Assembly (NCBI GenBank): GCA_040429635.1
Contig: CP158972.1
Coordinates: forward strand, 1,250,001-1,314,000
Source: Tamlana crocina
Lineage (GTDB): Bacteria > Bacteroidota > Bacteroidia > Flavobacteriales > Flavobacteriaceae
DNA: 64,000 nucleotides
Reading direction: 5' to 3'
The notes under the pieces are model-generated. The model was not told where the DNA came from, did no database searches, and worked only from the letters and a program-made list of their open reading frames with translations. Each line of letters starts with the position of its first letter. The stretch's first letter is position 1. Below are positions 51,816 through 59,674 of this stretch, one piece after another. The position numbers were made by a program, and so were the translations under genes.

Positions 51816-52685
51816 ATGATTAAAAAAATGATTTTTGCCTTTACGGCATTGTTGGTGTTTGTAACGTCCTGTAGTAAAAGTGACGATGGGCAAACTACTG
51901 CACGTTTAACTTTGAATTTGAACGGACTTGAAGAATTAGGTGATGATTTTGTTTACGAAGGATGGATAATTGTTGACGGTAGCCCCGTTTCAACGGGAAC
52001 ATTTTCTTCGGCAGTGTTTCCGCAATCTTTTAATGTTGATGCAGATCAACTGGAAAAAGCCACAACCTTTGTATTGTCTATTGAGCCAGCCATTGACCCA
52101 GATCCAGCTCCAGCAGATACTAAAATATTGGCTGGAGATTTTTCAGGAAATCAAGCTAATGTGAGTTCAGCTGGAATAGTCGCTGATTTTGGAGACGCTT
52201 CCGGAAAATATATTTTGGCCACGCCAACCGATGGAGAAGATAACAATGAATTTAGTGGTGTTTGGTTTTTGGATTTAACCAGCGGTTCTCCAGCAGTTGG
52301 ATTGGATTTACCTACATTGTCTGATGGTTGGAAGTACGAAGGCTGGGCGGTAATCGATGGTGTGCCCGTAAGTTCTGGAACTTTTACTGATGTTGCTGAT
52401 TTTGATGATAATGCGATGACTACACCGTTTAAGGGTGATTTAAATGATGGACCGCCATATCCGGGAGAAGATTATTTGCAAAATGCACCGTCGGGGCTGA
52501 CTTTTCCAACCGATTTGCGTGGAGCTACAGTAGTGATTTCGGTTGAGCCTTACCCAGATAATAGCCCTGCCCCATTTACTCTCAAACCTTTGGCGCATAT
52601 GGTACCTGCCAGTGCAGACCACCATTTTACCATTGATATGGGAGCTGGGCCTGTGATGTATCTTGAAGGAATGGTTAGCCGGTAA
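51816..52685 (+). CDS. Lipoprotein with two internal repeats
   Basis: 289 residues. Lipoprotein signal MIKKMIFAFTALLVFVTSC with Cys19. Two repeats: YEGWIIVDGSPVSTGTF (47-63) and YEGWAVIDGVPVSSGTF (174-190), each followed by a strand of the type T(F/V)V(L/I)S(I/V)EP near 84-92 and 239-245 and Pro-rich DPDPAPADTK or DNSPAPFTLK. I recall such repeats being named anti-sigma-factor-like in database entries, but no sigma-related context is visible. Likely outer-membrane-anchored beta-sandwich protein. Promoter carries the Crp-like site. Confidence 0.7.
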   Translation: MIKKMIFAFTALLVFVTSCSKSDDGQTTARLTLNLNGLEELGDDFVYEGWIIVDGSPVSTGTFSSAVFPQSFNVDADQLEKATTFVLSIEPAIDPDPAPADTKILAGDFSGNQANVSSAGIVADFGDASGKYILATPTDGEDNNEFSGVWFLDLTSGSPAVGLDLPTLSDGWKYEGWAVIDGVPVSSGTFTDVADFDDNAMTTPFKGDLNDGPPYPGEDYLQNAPSGLTFPTDLRGATVVISVEPYPDNSPAPFTLKPLAHMVPASADHHFTIDMGAGPVMYLEGMVSR

Positions 52686-52707
52686 GTAGTGTTGATAATT
52701 AGTAAAA

Positions 52708-52746
52708 AAACAAGGGAGATTTGTTAAAATTTCTCTTGTTTTGTTT
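52708..52746. terminator. Terminator shared by the lipoprotein gene and crtY
   Basis: AAACAAGGGAGATTT (52708-52722) and AAATTTCTCTTGTTT (52727-52741) form a 15-bp stem with two G-T pairs and a GTTA loop, then TGTTTTTT. Confidence 0.75.
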
Positions 52747-52747
52747 T

Positions 52748-53893
52748 TTAAAGCGTTTTTAAAAAAGCTTTTATGAATCGCCACGAAAAAAGCGATTGCA
52801 TAATTTTGAGTTCTTCCCAAAAGTTAGATTCTTCATCCAAAAATTTAAAAATGATTTTTGGATGATTTTTTTTATAAAATTGGCCGAACAGCCATTCGCC
52901 TCTGTGGTTATCGTCTTTCAGTACTTTTAAAAATACTTTATCGTAAAACCGAAAACGCCTTTTAAAAAGCCCTTTTGAGGGCGTGCTGTTCAACTTTAAA
53001 TTTTCAATAATGATGGAAACTTTCTTTTCGGTATGTTTAAAAGAATAACCGGTTGAGGGTTTTACCCAACCACCACCAGTGCCAATTTTTGTAACATGGT
53101 TGGTGTTGAATTTGTAAAACGGAAAAGTGGTCATGGGGATTTGCCCTGTTTCGGTTTCGGTAATGGAGTAGTGGTCAACTTTCAAATAGTTGCGTATATA
53201 ATTTTCAATAAAACCATCGTAAGTGTCTTCAGAAACTAGGTGCTCGGTAAAATAAGTGAACTCTATTAAGGCTTCATTTTTAGAAAATGGCAAAACGTAA
53301 GTGAAGGTAGTTTGCTCGTCGTCTTTCAGCCTAAAATCCATCATGGTAAATGTTTCTTCATCAAAACAATCTTTTTCAGTTTTGATTACCCACCCTTTAA
53401 AATGCTGGGTTAACGAAATGTGTTTTTTTGAATTTTTATAAAACGATTCAGGAATTCGGCTATCGAAAATATGATTAGCCGAATAGGTGTTGTTTTCTGT
53501 TGTAACGGTTGGTTTTGTTATGGCTTGGACTGATGTTACGGTTTCAGTTATAAATTGAAAATGGGGATGCTTGGCGAGTTGCTTTTTAGCTTCATTGTAA
53601 AAATCAATAGCTCGAACAGATTTGTATTTATAGGGTTTTAACGAAAAAGAAATGTTTTCTGTTGAAGTGACTACCGAAGCTTTTCCCCAAGATTTAGAAA
53701 CGATATTATTCCAATTTGAGGGTTCAGTTTCCCAGAAACTCCAAGTTTTGTCGTTGTTGTTTTTTTCAGAAGGTTCAACCAGTGCGATCCGTTTTTTAGA
53801 AAAAAAAGCATCTTCGCTCATTTTTAATGCCAGTTGGAGTCCGGCCAATCCGCAGCCAATAATAATATAATCGAAATGGGCGTGCTGCTCCAT
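52748..53893 (-). CDS. crtY: Lycopene beta-cyclase
   Basis: 381 residues. FAD/NAD-binding opening FDYIIIGCGLAGLQLALKM (about 6-25), DKTWSFWETEPSNW with the conserved aromatic/acidic patch, and the IPMTTFPFYKFNTNHVTKIGTGGGWVKPSTGYSF core of CrtY-type cyclases. It cyclises both ends of lycopene to beta-carotene, at the membrane. Last gene of the crt operon; 8-base gap to crtZ. Confidence 0.93.
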   Translation of the reverse strand: MEQHAHFDYIIIGCGLAGLQLALKMSEDAFFSKKRIALVEPSEKNNNDKTWSFWETEPSNWNNIVSKSWGKASVVTSTENISFSLKPYKYKSVRAIDFYNEAKKQLAKHPHFQFITETVTSVQAITKPTVTTENNTYSANHIFDSRIPESFYKNSKKHISLTQHFKGWVIKTEKDCFDEETFTMMDFRLKDDEQTTFTYVLPFSKNEALIEFTYFTEHLVSEDTYDGFIENYIRNYLKVDHYSITETETGQIPMTTFPFYKFNTNHVTKIGTGGGWVKPSTGYSFKHTEKKVSIIIENLKLNSTPSKGLFKRRFRFYDKVFLKVLKDDNHRGEWLFGQFYKKNHPKIIFKFLDEESNFWEELKIMQSLFSWRFIKAFLKTL

Positions 53894-53901
53894 TCTAGGA
53901 A

Positions 53902-54351
53902 TTATTTTTTGAAATATTTAAAAGGCACGAAAAGCATCCCGAAACATTCGCCATCTTTTTTTCCTAAATGTTTATGGTGCATTTTATGCGCGCGCCTAAC
54001 ACCACGGGCGTACCAGTTGTTGGCGTTTCTAAATAATTTAAAGCGTTGATGGATAAATATATCATGAACCAAAAAGTAGGTGGCTCCATAGGCGAAAATG
54101 CCCAAACCAATGGGCAGACAAAACCAAACGTTTTCGTAGCCCCAAAGGTAGAAGCAAACAATACTTACAGCTGCATAGAAAAGAAAAAAAGCATCGTTGC
54201 GCTCAAACCAACTATCGTGGTCTTTTTTATGGTGGTCTTTGTGCAGATGCCATAAAAATCCGTGCATGATGTATTTATGGGTAAACCACGCCATAAATTC
54301 CATAAAACAAAAGGTTCCTAAAAAAATCAATATCCAATAAACGACCTGCAT
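53902..54351 (-). CDS. crtZ: Beta-carotene hydroxylase (CrtZ-type, fatty acid hydroxylase superfamily)
   Basis: 149 residues with about four membrane helices. The di-iron histidine boxes are HKYIMHGFLWHLHKDHH (around 26-42) and RRAHKMHHKH (around 119-128), plus HDIFIHQRF. It hydroxylates beta-carotene to zeaxanthin. 9 bases after crtB, 8 before crtY. Confidence 0.93.
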   Translation of the reverse strand: MQVVYWILIFLGTFCFMEFMAWFTHKYIMHGFLWHLHKDHHKKDHDSWFERNDAFFLFYAAVSIVCFYLWGYENVWFCLPIGLGIFAYGATYFLVHDIFIHQRFKLFRNANNWYARGVRRAHKMHHKHLGKKDGECFGMLFVPFKYFKK

Positions 54352-54360
54352 AGCTATAAT

Positions 54361-55200
54361 TTACAATAAATTTAATTGATATTTTACGTAACTACGCATT
54401 AACAGTTCGATTTTTTTGGGATTTGAAACGCGTATTCGGGAATCTTTGATTTTAAGAGCGGGTGTACGTTTCAATTTTTTGAGCAATTGGTTGTAATAGC
54501 GATACGCCATAAATACCCCAAACTTAGCTTCAATTGGCAGTTTTTTTATGCCACTCAAGCCTTTCCTGAAATCGGACTCAATGTCATCAATGATTTCTTT
54601 TTTACTAGCTTCGTCAAGGTTTTTTAAATCGGTATTGGGAAAGTATGTGCGGTCCAGCCCCTCAAAATCGGCTTTTAAATCTCGTAGAAAATTCACTTTT
54701 TGAAAAGCCGAGCCCAAAGCCATAGCTGTTTCTTTAAGTTCGTCATATTTTTGCTGGTCTCCTTTTACAAATACTTTTAGGCACATGAGCCCAACCACAT
54801 CGGCCGATCCATAAATATAAGCTTTGAATTCTTCTTCAGAAAGGTAAGTGGATTTGTGCAAATCTTGGCGCATGCTTTTCATAAAGGCGTCCACTAAACT
54901 TTTGTCGATGTTGTATTTATGGTACGTATGCTGAAAGGCGTTTAAGATAGGGTTTAAACTGATTTTGTTGTCTAACGCCAATTCCAAATCTTCCGAAAAC
55001 CTGTTGAAAAGCATCTCTTTCGGATAGTCGTGAAACGAATCGACAATTTCATCTGCAAATCTCACAAAACCGTAAATATTGTAAATATCGTTTCTAATGG
55101 TTTTGTATAGCATTTTAGTGGCCAACGAAAACGAGGTGCTGTAAGTTTGCGTTACCAATTTACTGGAGCGGTACGATACGGTGTCGAATAAAGCTTTCAT
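54361..55200 (-). CDS. crtB: Phytoene synthase
   Basis: 279 residues. FARFADEIVD-type first Asp motif (here VRFADEIVDSFHD at about 46-58) and second DLKADFEGLDR (about 183-193, with NFLRDLKAD), typical of squalene/phytoene synthases, bind the diphosphates of two geranylgeranyl diphosphates to make phytoene. Its ATG overlaps the crtI stop by 4 bases. Geranylgeranyl diphosphate synthase (crtE) is not in this window. Confidence 0.94.
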   Translation of the reverse strand: MKALFDTVSYRSSKLVTQTYSTSFSLATKMLYKTIRNDIYNIYGFVRFADEIVDSFHDYPKEMLFNRFSEDLELALDNKISLNPILNAFQHTYHKYNIDKSLVDAFMKSMRQDLHKSTYLSEEEFKAYIYGSADVVGLMCLKVFVKGDQQKYDELKETAMALGSAFQKVNFLRDLKADFEGLDRTYFPNTDLKNLDEASKKEIIDDIESDFRKGLSGIKKLPIEAKFGVFMAYRYYNQLLKKLKRTPALKIKDSRIRVSNPKKIELLMRSYVKYQLNLL

Positions 55201-56669
55201 AATAAAACGGGATGGTGTTTGGTTATTAAATCGGCTACTAATTTGCCTGAAATCAAAGAAGGCGGAACTCCTGGGCCGGGAACCGTTAATTGTCCGGTAA
55301 AAAATAAGTTCTTTACTTTTTTGCTTTTCAGTTTTGGTCTTAAAAATGCGGTTTGCAATAGGGTGTTGGCCATACCATAGGCATTGCCTTTGTATGAGTT
55401 GTAATCTTTTATAAAATCATTAACGCAAAAGCTTTCCTTGAAAATAATATCGTTTTCTACGGTTTGAGAAGTGAGGTTTTCAAATCGTGTAATGATTTTA
55501 TTGAAATATTCTTCGCGTAATTCCGGCGTGTCTTTTAAGCCTGGGGCGAGCGGAATTAAAAAAATTCCTGCTTCCTTGCCATCAGGTGCAGCATTTTGGT
55601 CGGTAATACTCGGGAAACTGGCATAGAACAATGGGTTTTCAGGCCATTTTGGATGGTCGTAAATAGCTTCGGCGTGCGTGTCGAAATCCACATCAAAAAA
55701 TAAAGTGTGGTGGTTTACGTTTTTGAGTTTTTTATCGAAACCAACATAAAATAACAACGATGATGGGGCGAAGGTTTTCTTTTTCCAATAGGATTCAGAA
55801 TACTGTCTGTAGGCTTTATCTAAAAGGGTTTCGCTGTGGTGGTAATCGGCACCGCTCACCACAATATCCGAAAGATATGTTTTTCCGTTAGACATCACTC
55901 CAATAGCTTTGCCATTATCTACGATAATTTTATCGATGGGGTTTTGGGTTTTAATTTTTACACCGAGTTTCAATGCTAGCTTTTCAAGTGCCAAAATAAC
56001 TTGGTACATCCCCTTTTTAGGGTGAAAGGTGCCGAGTCCAAAATCGGCATAATTCATAAAATTGTAAAAGGAAGGGGTGTCGCTGGGTTTAGCGCCCAAG
56101 AATAAAACAGGGAATTCCAATATTTTAACCAAACGTTCGTTTTTAAATTCTTTTCGAACGTCTTTTTTGATGGTGCTGAAAAATTGGTTCAGCTTTTTAA
56201 TGGTTGCTGGTGTTATTAATTCTAAAGGTGAAACGCCAGGATTGTAAACCAAGTCTTTTATCGCTATCTTATAATTGCTTTTAGCTTCGCTAATGAATTT
56301 GTAAAGTTGTTTTGAGCTTCCGGGTTCTTCTTTTTCAAACGCAATAGCTATTTTGTCGAGGGTGTCCTCGATAGTAACATAATCGTTCTTTCCGAAGTAA
56401 ACACTATAGGCCGGATTGAGTTTTTCTAAAGTATAAAAATCAGAAGGTTTTTTGTCGAAATCTGCAAAAAAGCGCTCAAACACATCAGGCATCCAATACC
56501 AAGTGGGGCCAATATCAAATGTAAATCCATCTTTTTTTAATTGTCTTGCTCGTCCGCCAATAGTGGGGTTCTTTTCAAAAATGGTAACGTCGTACCCCGA
56601 TTGCGCCAAATAGCAGGAGGCTGCCAATGCCGAAAATCCAGACCCGATAATGTTTGCTTTTAATTTCAT
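55197..56669 (-). CDS. crtI: Phytoene desaturase (CrtI)
   Basis: 490 residues. FAD motif IIGSGFSALAASCYLAQSGYDVTIFEKN (about 7-34) followed by GGRARQLKKDGFTFDIGPTWYWMPDVF, and the C-terminal GNAYGMANTLLQTAFLRP and LFFTGQLTVPGPGVPPSLISGKLVA, all CrtI-family. It desaturates phytoene to lycopene in four steps. First structural gene after carH (41-base gap containing a predicted operator and -7 element), overlapping crtB by 4 bases. Confidence 0.95.
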   Translation of the reverse strand: MKLKANIIGSGFSALAASCYLAQSGYDVTIFEKNPTIGGRARQLKKDGFTFDIGPTWYWMPDVFERFFADFDKKPSDFYTLEKLNPAYSVYFGKNDYVTIEDTLDKIAIAFEKEEPGSSKQLYKFISEAKSNYKIAIKDLVYNPGVSPLELITPATIKKLNQFFSTIKKDVRKEFKNERLVKILEFPVLFLGAKPSDTPSFYNFMNYADFGLGTFHPKKGMYQVILALEKLALKLGVKIKTQNPIDKIIVDNGKAIGVMSNGKTYLSDIVVSGADYHHSETLLDKAYRQYSESYWKKKTFAPSSLLFYVGFDKKLKNVNHHTLFFDVDFDTHAEAIYDHPKWPENPLFYASFPSITDQNAAPDGKEAGIFLIPLAPGLKDTPELREEYFNKIITRFENLTSQTVENDIIFKESFCVNDFIKDYNSYKGNAYGMANTLLQTAFLRPKLKSKKVKNLFFTGQLTVPGPGVPPSLISGKLVADLITKHHPVLL

Positions 56670-56670
56670 T

Positions 56671-56703
56671 GTTCAACAAATATAGATAAAAGTTAAACAA
56701 AAA
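56671..56703 (-). promoter_or_regulatory. Predicted CarH operator and crtI promoter
   Basis: Two direct repeats GTTCAACAAA (56671-56680) and GTTAAACAAA (56692-56701) start 21 bp apart, two helical turns. The first overlaps the -7 element TATATTTG (minus strand, 56677-56684). A third GTTAAACAAAAA, identical over 12 bases to 56692-56703, lies at 57626-57637 in front of carH, where it overlaps TATTTTTG. Binding by the upstream-encoded MerR protein is inferred. Confidence 0.5.
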
Positions 56704-56710
56704 TGAAATT

Positions 56711-57610
56711 TTAAACTGTTTTAACTAAATCTTCAATGGAATTAAAAATAGTAATTTTTTCAGGAATGCTATTTATATTAGTTTCTTTGAATTTTTTTCC
56801 AAGTATAAGAAGATCGGTGTTTTCTTGTTTGAGTAATAATTCGTTGAACTGGAGAAGGTAGTCCTGAATATCTTGGGTTTCGGGGTAAATGGTAAAGTAG
56901 GAAATAAAAGTGACAATGCTGAAGAATTCCAATACGCCCAGCAAGCTGTCCATAGGTACGCTTTCTCCCAAAAATATGGTATGGTAACCTTTACTGCGCA
57001 ATTGATAGTTTATAAAAAGGAGACCAATATCATGGATTTCATTTTCGGGCAAGAACAGTACAAAAGTTTTAGAATCTGGTCGCGGCTCTAAAATCTGAAG
57101 CCTTTCAATATTAAGGAGAATCTTTTGTTTTATGTGTATGGACAAAAAATGTTCGTGTGCGGGTGTTATGGTATTGGTTTGCCATAAAAGACCAATTTCC
57201 TCTAGTAGCGGAAGGAACACGCTGTAAAAAATGTCATTAAAACTTTTAGTTTCCAGTAGGTTGTTATAAGTGTTGTAAAATAAAGTTTGATCGAAATTGA
57301 TCATCGCTAGCTTTAGGGCGTTGATGGCATGATCTTCAACTTTGGAGCGCGAAGCAATTTCTCTAACTTTTATCGGGATTTCGTTTTCATCTAGTTTTGC
57401 AATTTTAGAGATTTTTATCCCGTTGTTGTTTAAATAGGAGATGTTGAGCAACTTTTGCAAGCTGGCCAAATTGTAGTTTCGAATATTCGTGTCCGTTCGG
57501 TTTGGACTTAAAAGTTGGTAGCGTTTTTCCCAAATTCGGATGGTATGAGCTTTTATTCCACTGAGGTTTTCTAAGTCCTTTATGCTGAAATTAACTTTTA
57601 TGTTGTTCAT
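56711..57610 (-). CDS. carH: CarH-type MerR regulator with B12-binding domain
   Basis: 299 residues from ATG 57610 (eight extra upstream codons dropped). MerR winged helix at about 8-75 (SIKDLENLSGIKAHTIRIWEKRYQLLSP). Cobalamin-binding motif E191-x-H193-x-x-G196 in LPENEIHDIG and W143 followed by nine residues then E153-H154 (LLWQTNTITPAHEH), the W-x9-EH signature that senses light through adenosylcobalamin in Thermus CarH. In the dark such proteins repress carotenoid genes as tetramers; light breaks the Co-C bond and releases DNA. It heads the crt operon, in line with that role. Confidence 0.85.
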   Translation of the reverse strand: MNNIKVNFSIKDLENLSGIKAHTIRIWEKRYQLLSPNRTDTNIRNYNLASLQKLLNISYLNNNGIKISKIAKLDENEIPIKVREIASRSKVEDHAINALKLAMINFDQTLFYNTYNNLLETKSFNDIFYSVFLPLLEEIGLLWQTNTITPAHEHFLSIHIKQKILLNIERLQILEPRPDSKTFVLFLPENEIHDIGLLFINYQLRSKGYHTIFLGESVPMDSLLGVLEFFSIVTFISYFTIYPETQDIQDYLLQFNELLLKQENTDLLILGKKFKETNINSIPEKITIFNSIEDLVKTV

Positions 57611-57625
57611 TGATAATTTAATTTC

Positions 57626-57639
57626 GTTAAACAAAAATA
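57626..57639 (-). promoter_or_regulatory. Predicted CarH autoregulatory site upstream of carH
   Basis: GTTAAACAAAAA (57626-57637) overlaps a -7 element TATTTTTG (57632-57639, minus strand) in front of carH. The same 12-mer lies in front of crtI. Confidence 0.4.
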
Positions 57640-57725
57640 AGCATAATTATCAAAATAATATAGTAAATAGGGATAAAAAGAGTTGAGGTATAGGGAGGTA
57701 GGTGTTTTTTTGAAGTGATTTAAAG

Positions 57726-57810
57726 TGCGCACGAGAAGATTCGAACTTCCACATCCTAAACGGATACTGGCCCCTCAAGCCAGCGCGTCTACCAATTCCG
57801 CCACGTGCGC
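57726..57810 (-). tRNA. tRNA-Leu (anticodon GAG)
   Basis: 85 bases folding as a long-variable-arm tRNA: acceptor GCGCACG/CGTGCGC, D-arm with AATTGGTAGACGC, anticodon stem CTGGC/GCCAG with loop TTGAGGG, T-loop GTTCGAATC. Discriminator A; no encoded CCA. Confidence 0.95.
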
Positions 57811-57838
57811 CTTTAATTAAAAAATCCCACTAAAAATA

Positions 57839-57871
57839 AAAAAAGTTAAGCAAATATGCTTAACTTTTTTT
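57839..57871 (-). terminator. Terminator between tRNA-Lys and tRNA-Leu
   Basis: GTTAAGCA (57845-57852) and TGCTTAAC (57857-57864) with AATA loop and flanking A/T tracts on both sides; works for transcripts of tRNA-Lys on the minus strand and could be partly read through to tRNA-Leu. Confidence 0.6.
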
Positions 57872-57874
57872 CTG

Positions 57875-57947
57875 TGACCGGGCTGGGGCTCGAACCCAGG
57901 ACCCTCTCCTTAAAAGGGAGATGCTCTACCAACTGAGCTACCCGGTC
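57875..57947 (-). tRNA. tRNA-Lys (anticodon UUU)
   Basis: 73 bases: acceptor GACCGGG/CCCGGTC, D-arm AGCTCAGTTGGTAGAGC, anticodon loop CTTTTAA within TCTCC/GGAGA, T-loop GTTCGAGCC. Discriminator A; no encoded CCA. Confidence 0.96.
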
Positions 57948-57986
57948 TTGATTTTGCTAGAGCAATTGTATTGCTGTTTGCGGGTG

Positions 57987-58016
57987 CAAATATAAAACCT
58001 ATTTTTAATTAAACAA
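57987..58016 (-). promoter_or_regulatory. Promoter of the tRNA-Lys/tRNA-Leu unit
   Basis: Minus strand TTG (58014-58016), 19 bases, TATATTTG (57987-57994). Between promoter and tRNA-Lys the leader has a hairpin AGCAAT-TGT-ATTGCT (57961-57975). Good fit to the Bacteroidota promoter. Confidence 0.6.
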
Positions 58017-58093
58017 GCCTTTTTTCGAATAAATTTTCGTTTTTTTGCCCTGCAAATAGTTAGGGTTTTAATAATCAATATATAACACAAAAA

Positions 58094-58615
58094 ATGATTA
58101 TAATATTAATTGGATATATGGCTTCAGGAAAGTCTTCAATAGGCAAAAGATTGGCCAAAAAGCTGAATTATAAGTTTGTTGATTTGGATGATTACATCGA
58201 AGACAAAGAAAATTTGTCCGTTTCAAAAATATTCAAGAAAAAAGGAGAGGTATATTTTAGGAAGCAGGAAAGCCATTATTTAAAGAAACTGCTTAAAAAG
58301 GACAAAAACATGATATTGGCCGTTGGTGGAGGTACGCCTTGCTACAGCGATAACATGACACTTATTTTGGAAGCCGATGAGGTGAAAAGTGTTTATTTAA
58401 AAGCTTCGTTGCCAAATTTGGCCAATAAATTGATGGAGAAAAAAGCCAAGCGACCATTAATTGCACATATCGAAACTCTGGAAGCCATGACGGAATTTAT
58501 CGGGAAACACCTGTTTGAGCGCATGCCGTTTTACGAGCAGGCAGAAACGCATGTGTCCATTGATGGTAAAGATAAAGATGAAGTGACCAAAGAAGTCGCA
58601 GAAAAATTACTCTAA
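58094..58615 (+). CDS. aroK: Shikimate kinase
   Basis: 173 residues. Walker A GYMASGKS (7-14), shikimate-binding FVDLDDYIE (about 28-36) and AVGGGTPCYSD, then KRPLIAH and ERMPFYEQA in the lid. Phosphorylates shikimate in aromatic amino-acid synthesis. Its last 9 bases overlap the end of the convergent phosphoribosyltransferase gene. Confidence 0.95.
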   Translation: MIIILIGYMASGKSSIGKRLAKKLNYKFVDLDDYIEDKENLSVSKIFKKKGEVYFRKQESHYLKKLLKKDKNMILAVGGGTPCYSDNMTLILEADEVKSVYLKASLPNLANKLMEKKAKRPLIAHIETLEAMTEFIGKHLFERMPFYEQAETHVSIDGKDKDEVTKEVAEKLL

Positions 58616-59110
58616 AACAGCCTCAAAGGTTTTACCTTCCAAAACCACATGCACATGTTCGTGCAACGACGTAGATAACGAAATACCCTTAAAATCTGCT
58701 TTAATAGGGTATTTTTTGTGGTTTCGGTTTACCAATACAGCCGTTTTAAACTGTTTTAATGGCACATTCAAAAAGTGTTTAACGCCATAAATTAATGTGG
58801 TTCCGGAATTTAAAACATCATCAACCAACACTAACGATTTGTTTTCGTAATCCTTTTCAGGAATGGAAGTGCTAATGGCTTTCCACGGATTTTTTTTGTC
58901 CATGCTAACCTTGCAGAGTAACACATTCATGTCTGAAATATTCTGTAGTACAGATTTTATTTTTTTTGCAAAAACATAGCCGTTCTTGTCAATTCCCGCT
59001 AAAACGATTTCGGTTTCGTTAACGTTACTTTCGTATATCTGAAAAGCAATACGCCTAATCTTATTGGTTATTTCGGTGTGGTTTAAAATCACGTTGCTGT
59101 TAACGGCCAT
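58607..59110 (-). CDS. Phosphoribosyltransferase family protein
   Basis: 167 residues. LVLVDDVLNSGTTLIYGV (about 94-111) is the PRPP-binding loop; NRNHKKYPIKADFKG and the C-terminal HVHVVLEG fit PyrR- or HPRT-like type I phosphoribosyltransferases. PyrR is a possibility but no attenuator is visible; substrate undecided. Convergent and overlapping with aroK; 26 bases after the S4 gene on the same strand, perhaps co-transcribed. Confidence 0.82.
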   Translation of the reverse strand: MAVNSNVILNHTEITNKIRRIAFQIYESNVNETEIVLAGIDKNGYVFAKKIKSVLQNISDMNVLLCKVSMDKKNPWKAISTSIPEKDYENKSLVLVDDVLNSGTTLIYGVKHFLNVPLKQFKTAVLVNRNHKKYPIKADFKGISLSTSLHEHVHVVLEGKTFEAVLE

Positions 59111-59136
59111 ATTTTTTGTAAAATTAAGGGATAAAA

Positions 59137-59508
59137 TTACTCATTTTCGTTAGTATAATCATCAATGTCGCGCCTATCTTTTTTGGTAGGGCGGCCGGTG
59201 CCTTTTTTTCGGTAGTAATCTTTCGAATATTTTAAAAGCTCGCGAGCTTCAAACTGTTCCTTAGGCGTGGTATCGGTGCGGAAAATATCAACCAATTTGG
59301 CACCTACACGGCTTTCGGGAATGTCATTAACTTTCAGTTGGTAGTTTATTTGGTCCTTTCGCAATTCAATACGGTCTTGTGGGTAAACTTCCCTACTGGG
59401 CTTTGCCGTATCGCCATTCACTTTTACATGGCCTTTTTTACAAGCCGTAGTGGCAATGCTTCGGGTTTTGTAATATCTAATACACCATAAATACTTATCT
59501 ACACGCAT
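59137..59508 (-). CDS. S4-domain RNA-binding protein (Hsp15-like)
   Basis: 123 residues. MRVDKYLWCIRYYKTRSIATTACKKGHVKVNGDTAKPSREV is a full S4 domain (about 1-41 and beyond) as in heat-shock protein Hsp15/HslR; the C-terminal part (YRKKGTGRPTKKDRRDIDDY) is charged, as in that family. In E. coli Hsp15 rescues stalled 50S subunits carrying peptidyl-tRNA. Likely the same role; not shown here. Confidence 0.85.
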   Translation of the reverse strand: MRVDKYLWCIRYYKTRSIATTACKKGHVKVNGDTAKPSREVYPQDRIELRKDQINYQLKVNDIPESRVGAKLVDIFRTDTTPKEQFEARELLKYSKDYYRKKGTGRPTKKDRRDIDDYTNENE

Positions 59509-59674
59509 ACAATAATTAATAAAACTACGTTAATGTTTTTGCGCAAGATGCCATTAAAATTGTATCTTGCGACCTCAAAAATAAGGAATATAAAAGACTC
59601 TTTTTGCCGAAGAAGGTTTCAAAATTCAATTTCTGGTTTTGCACATATTCCATCAAAAAAATAATTGTTTCAAA

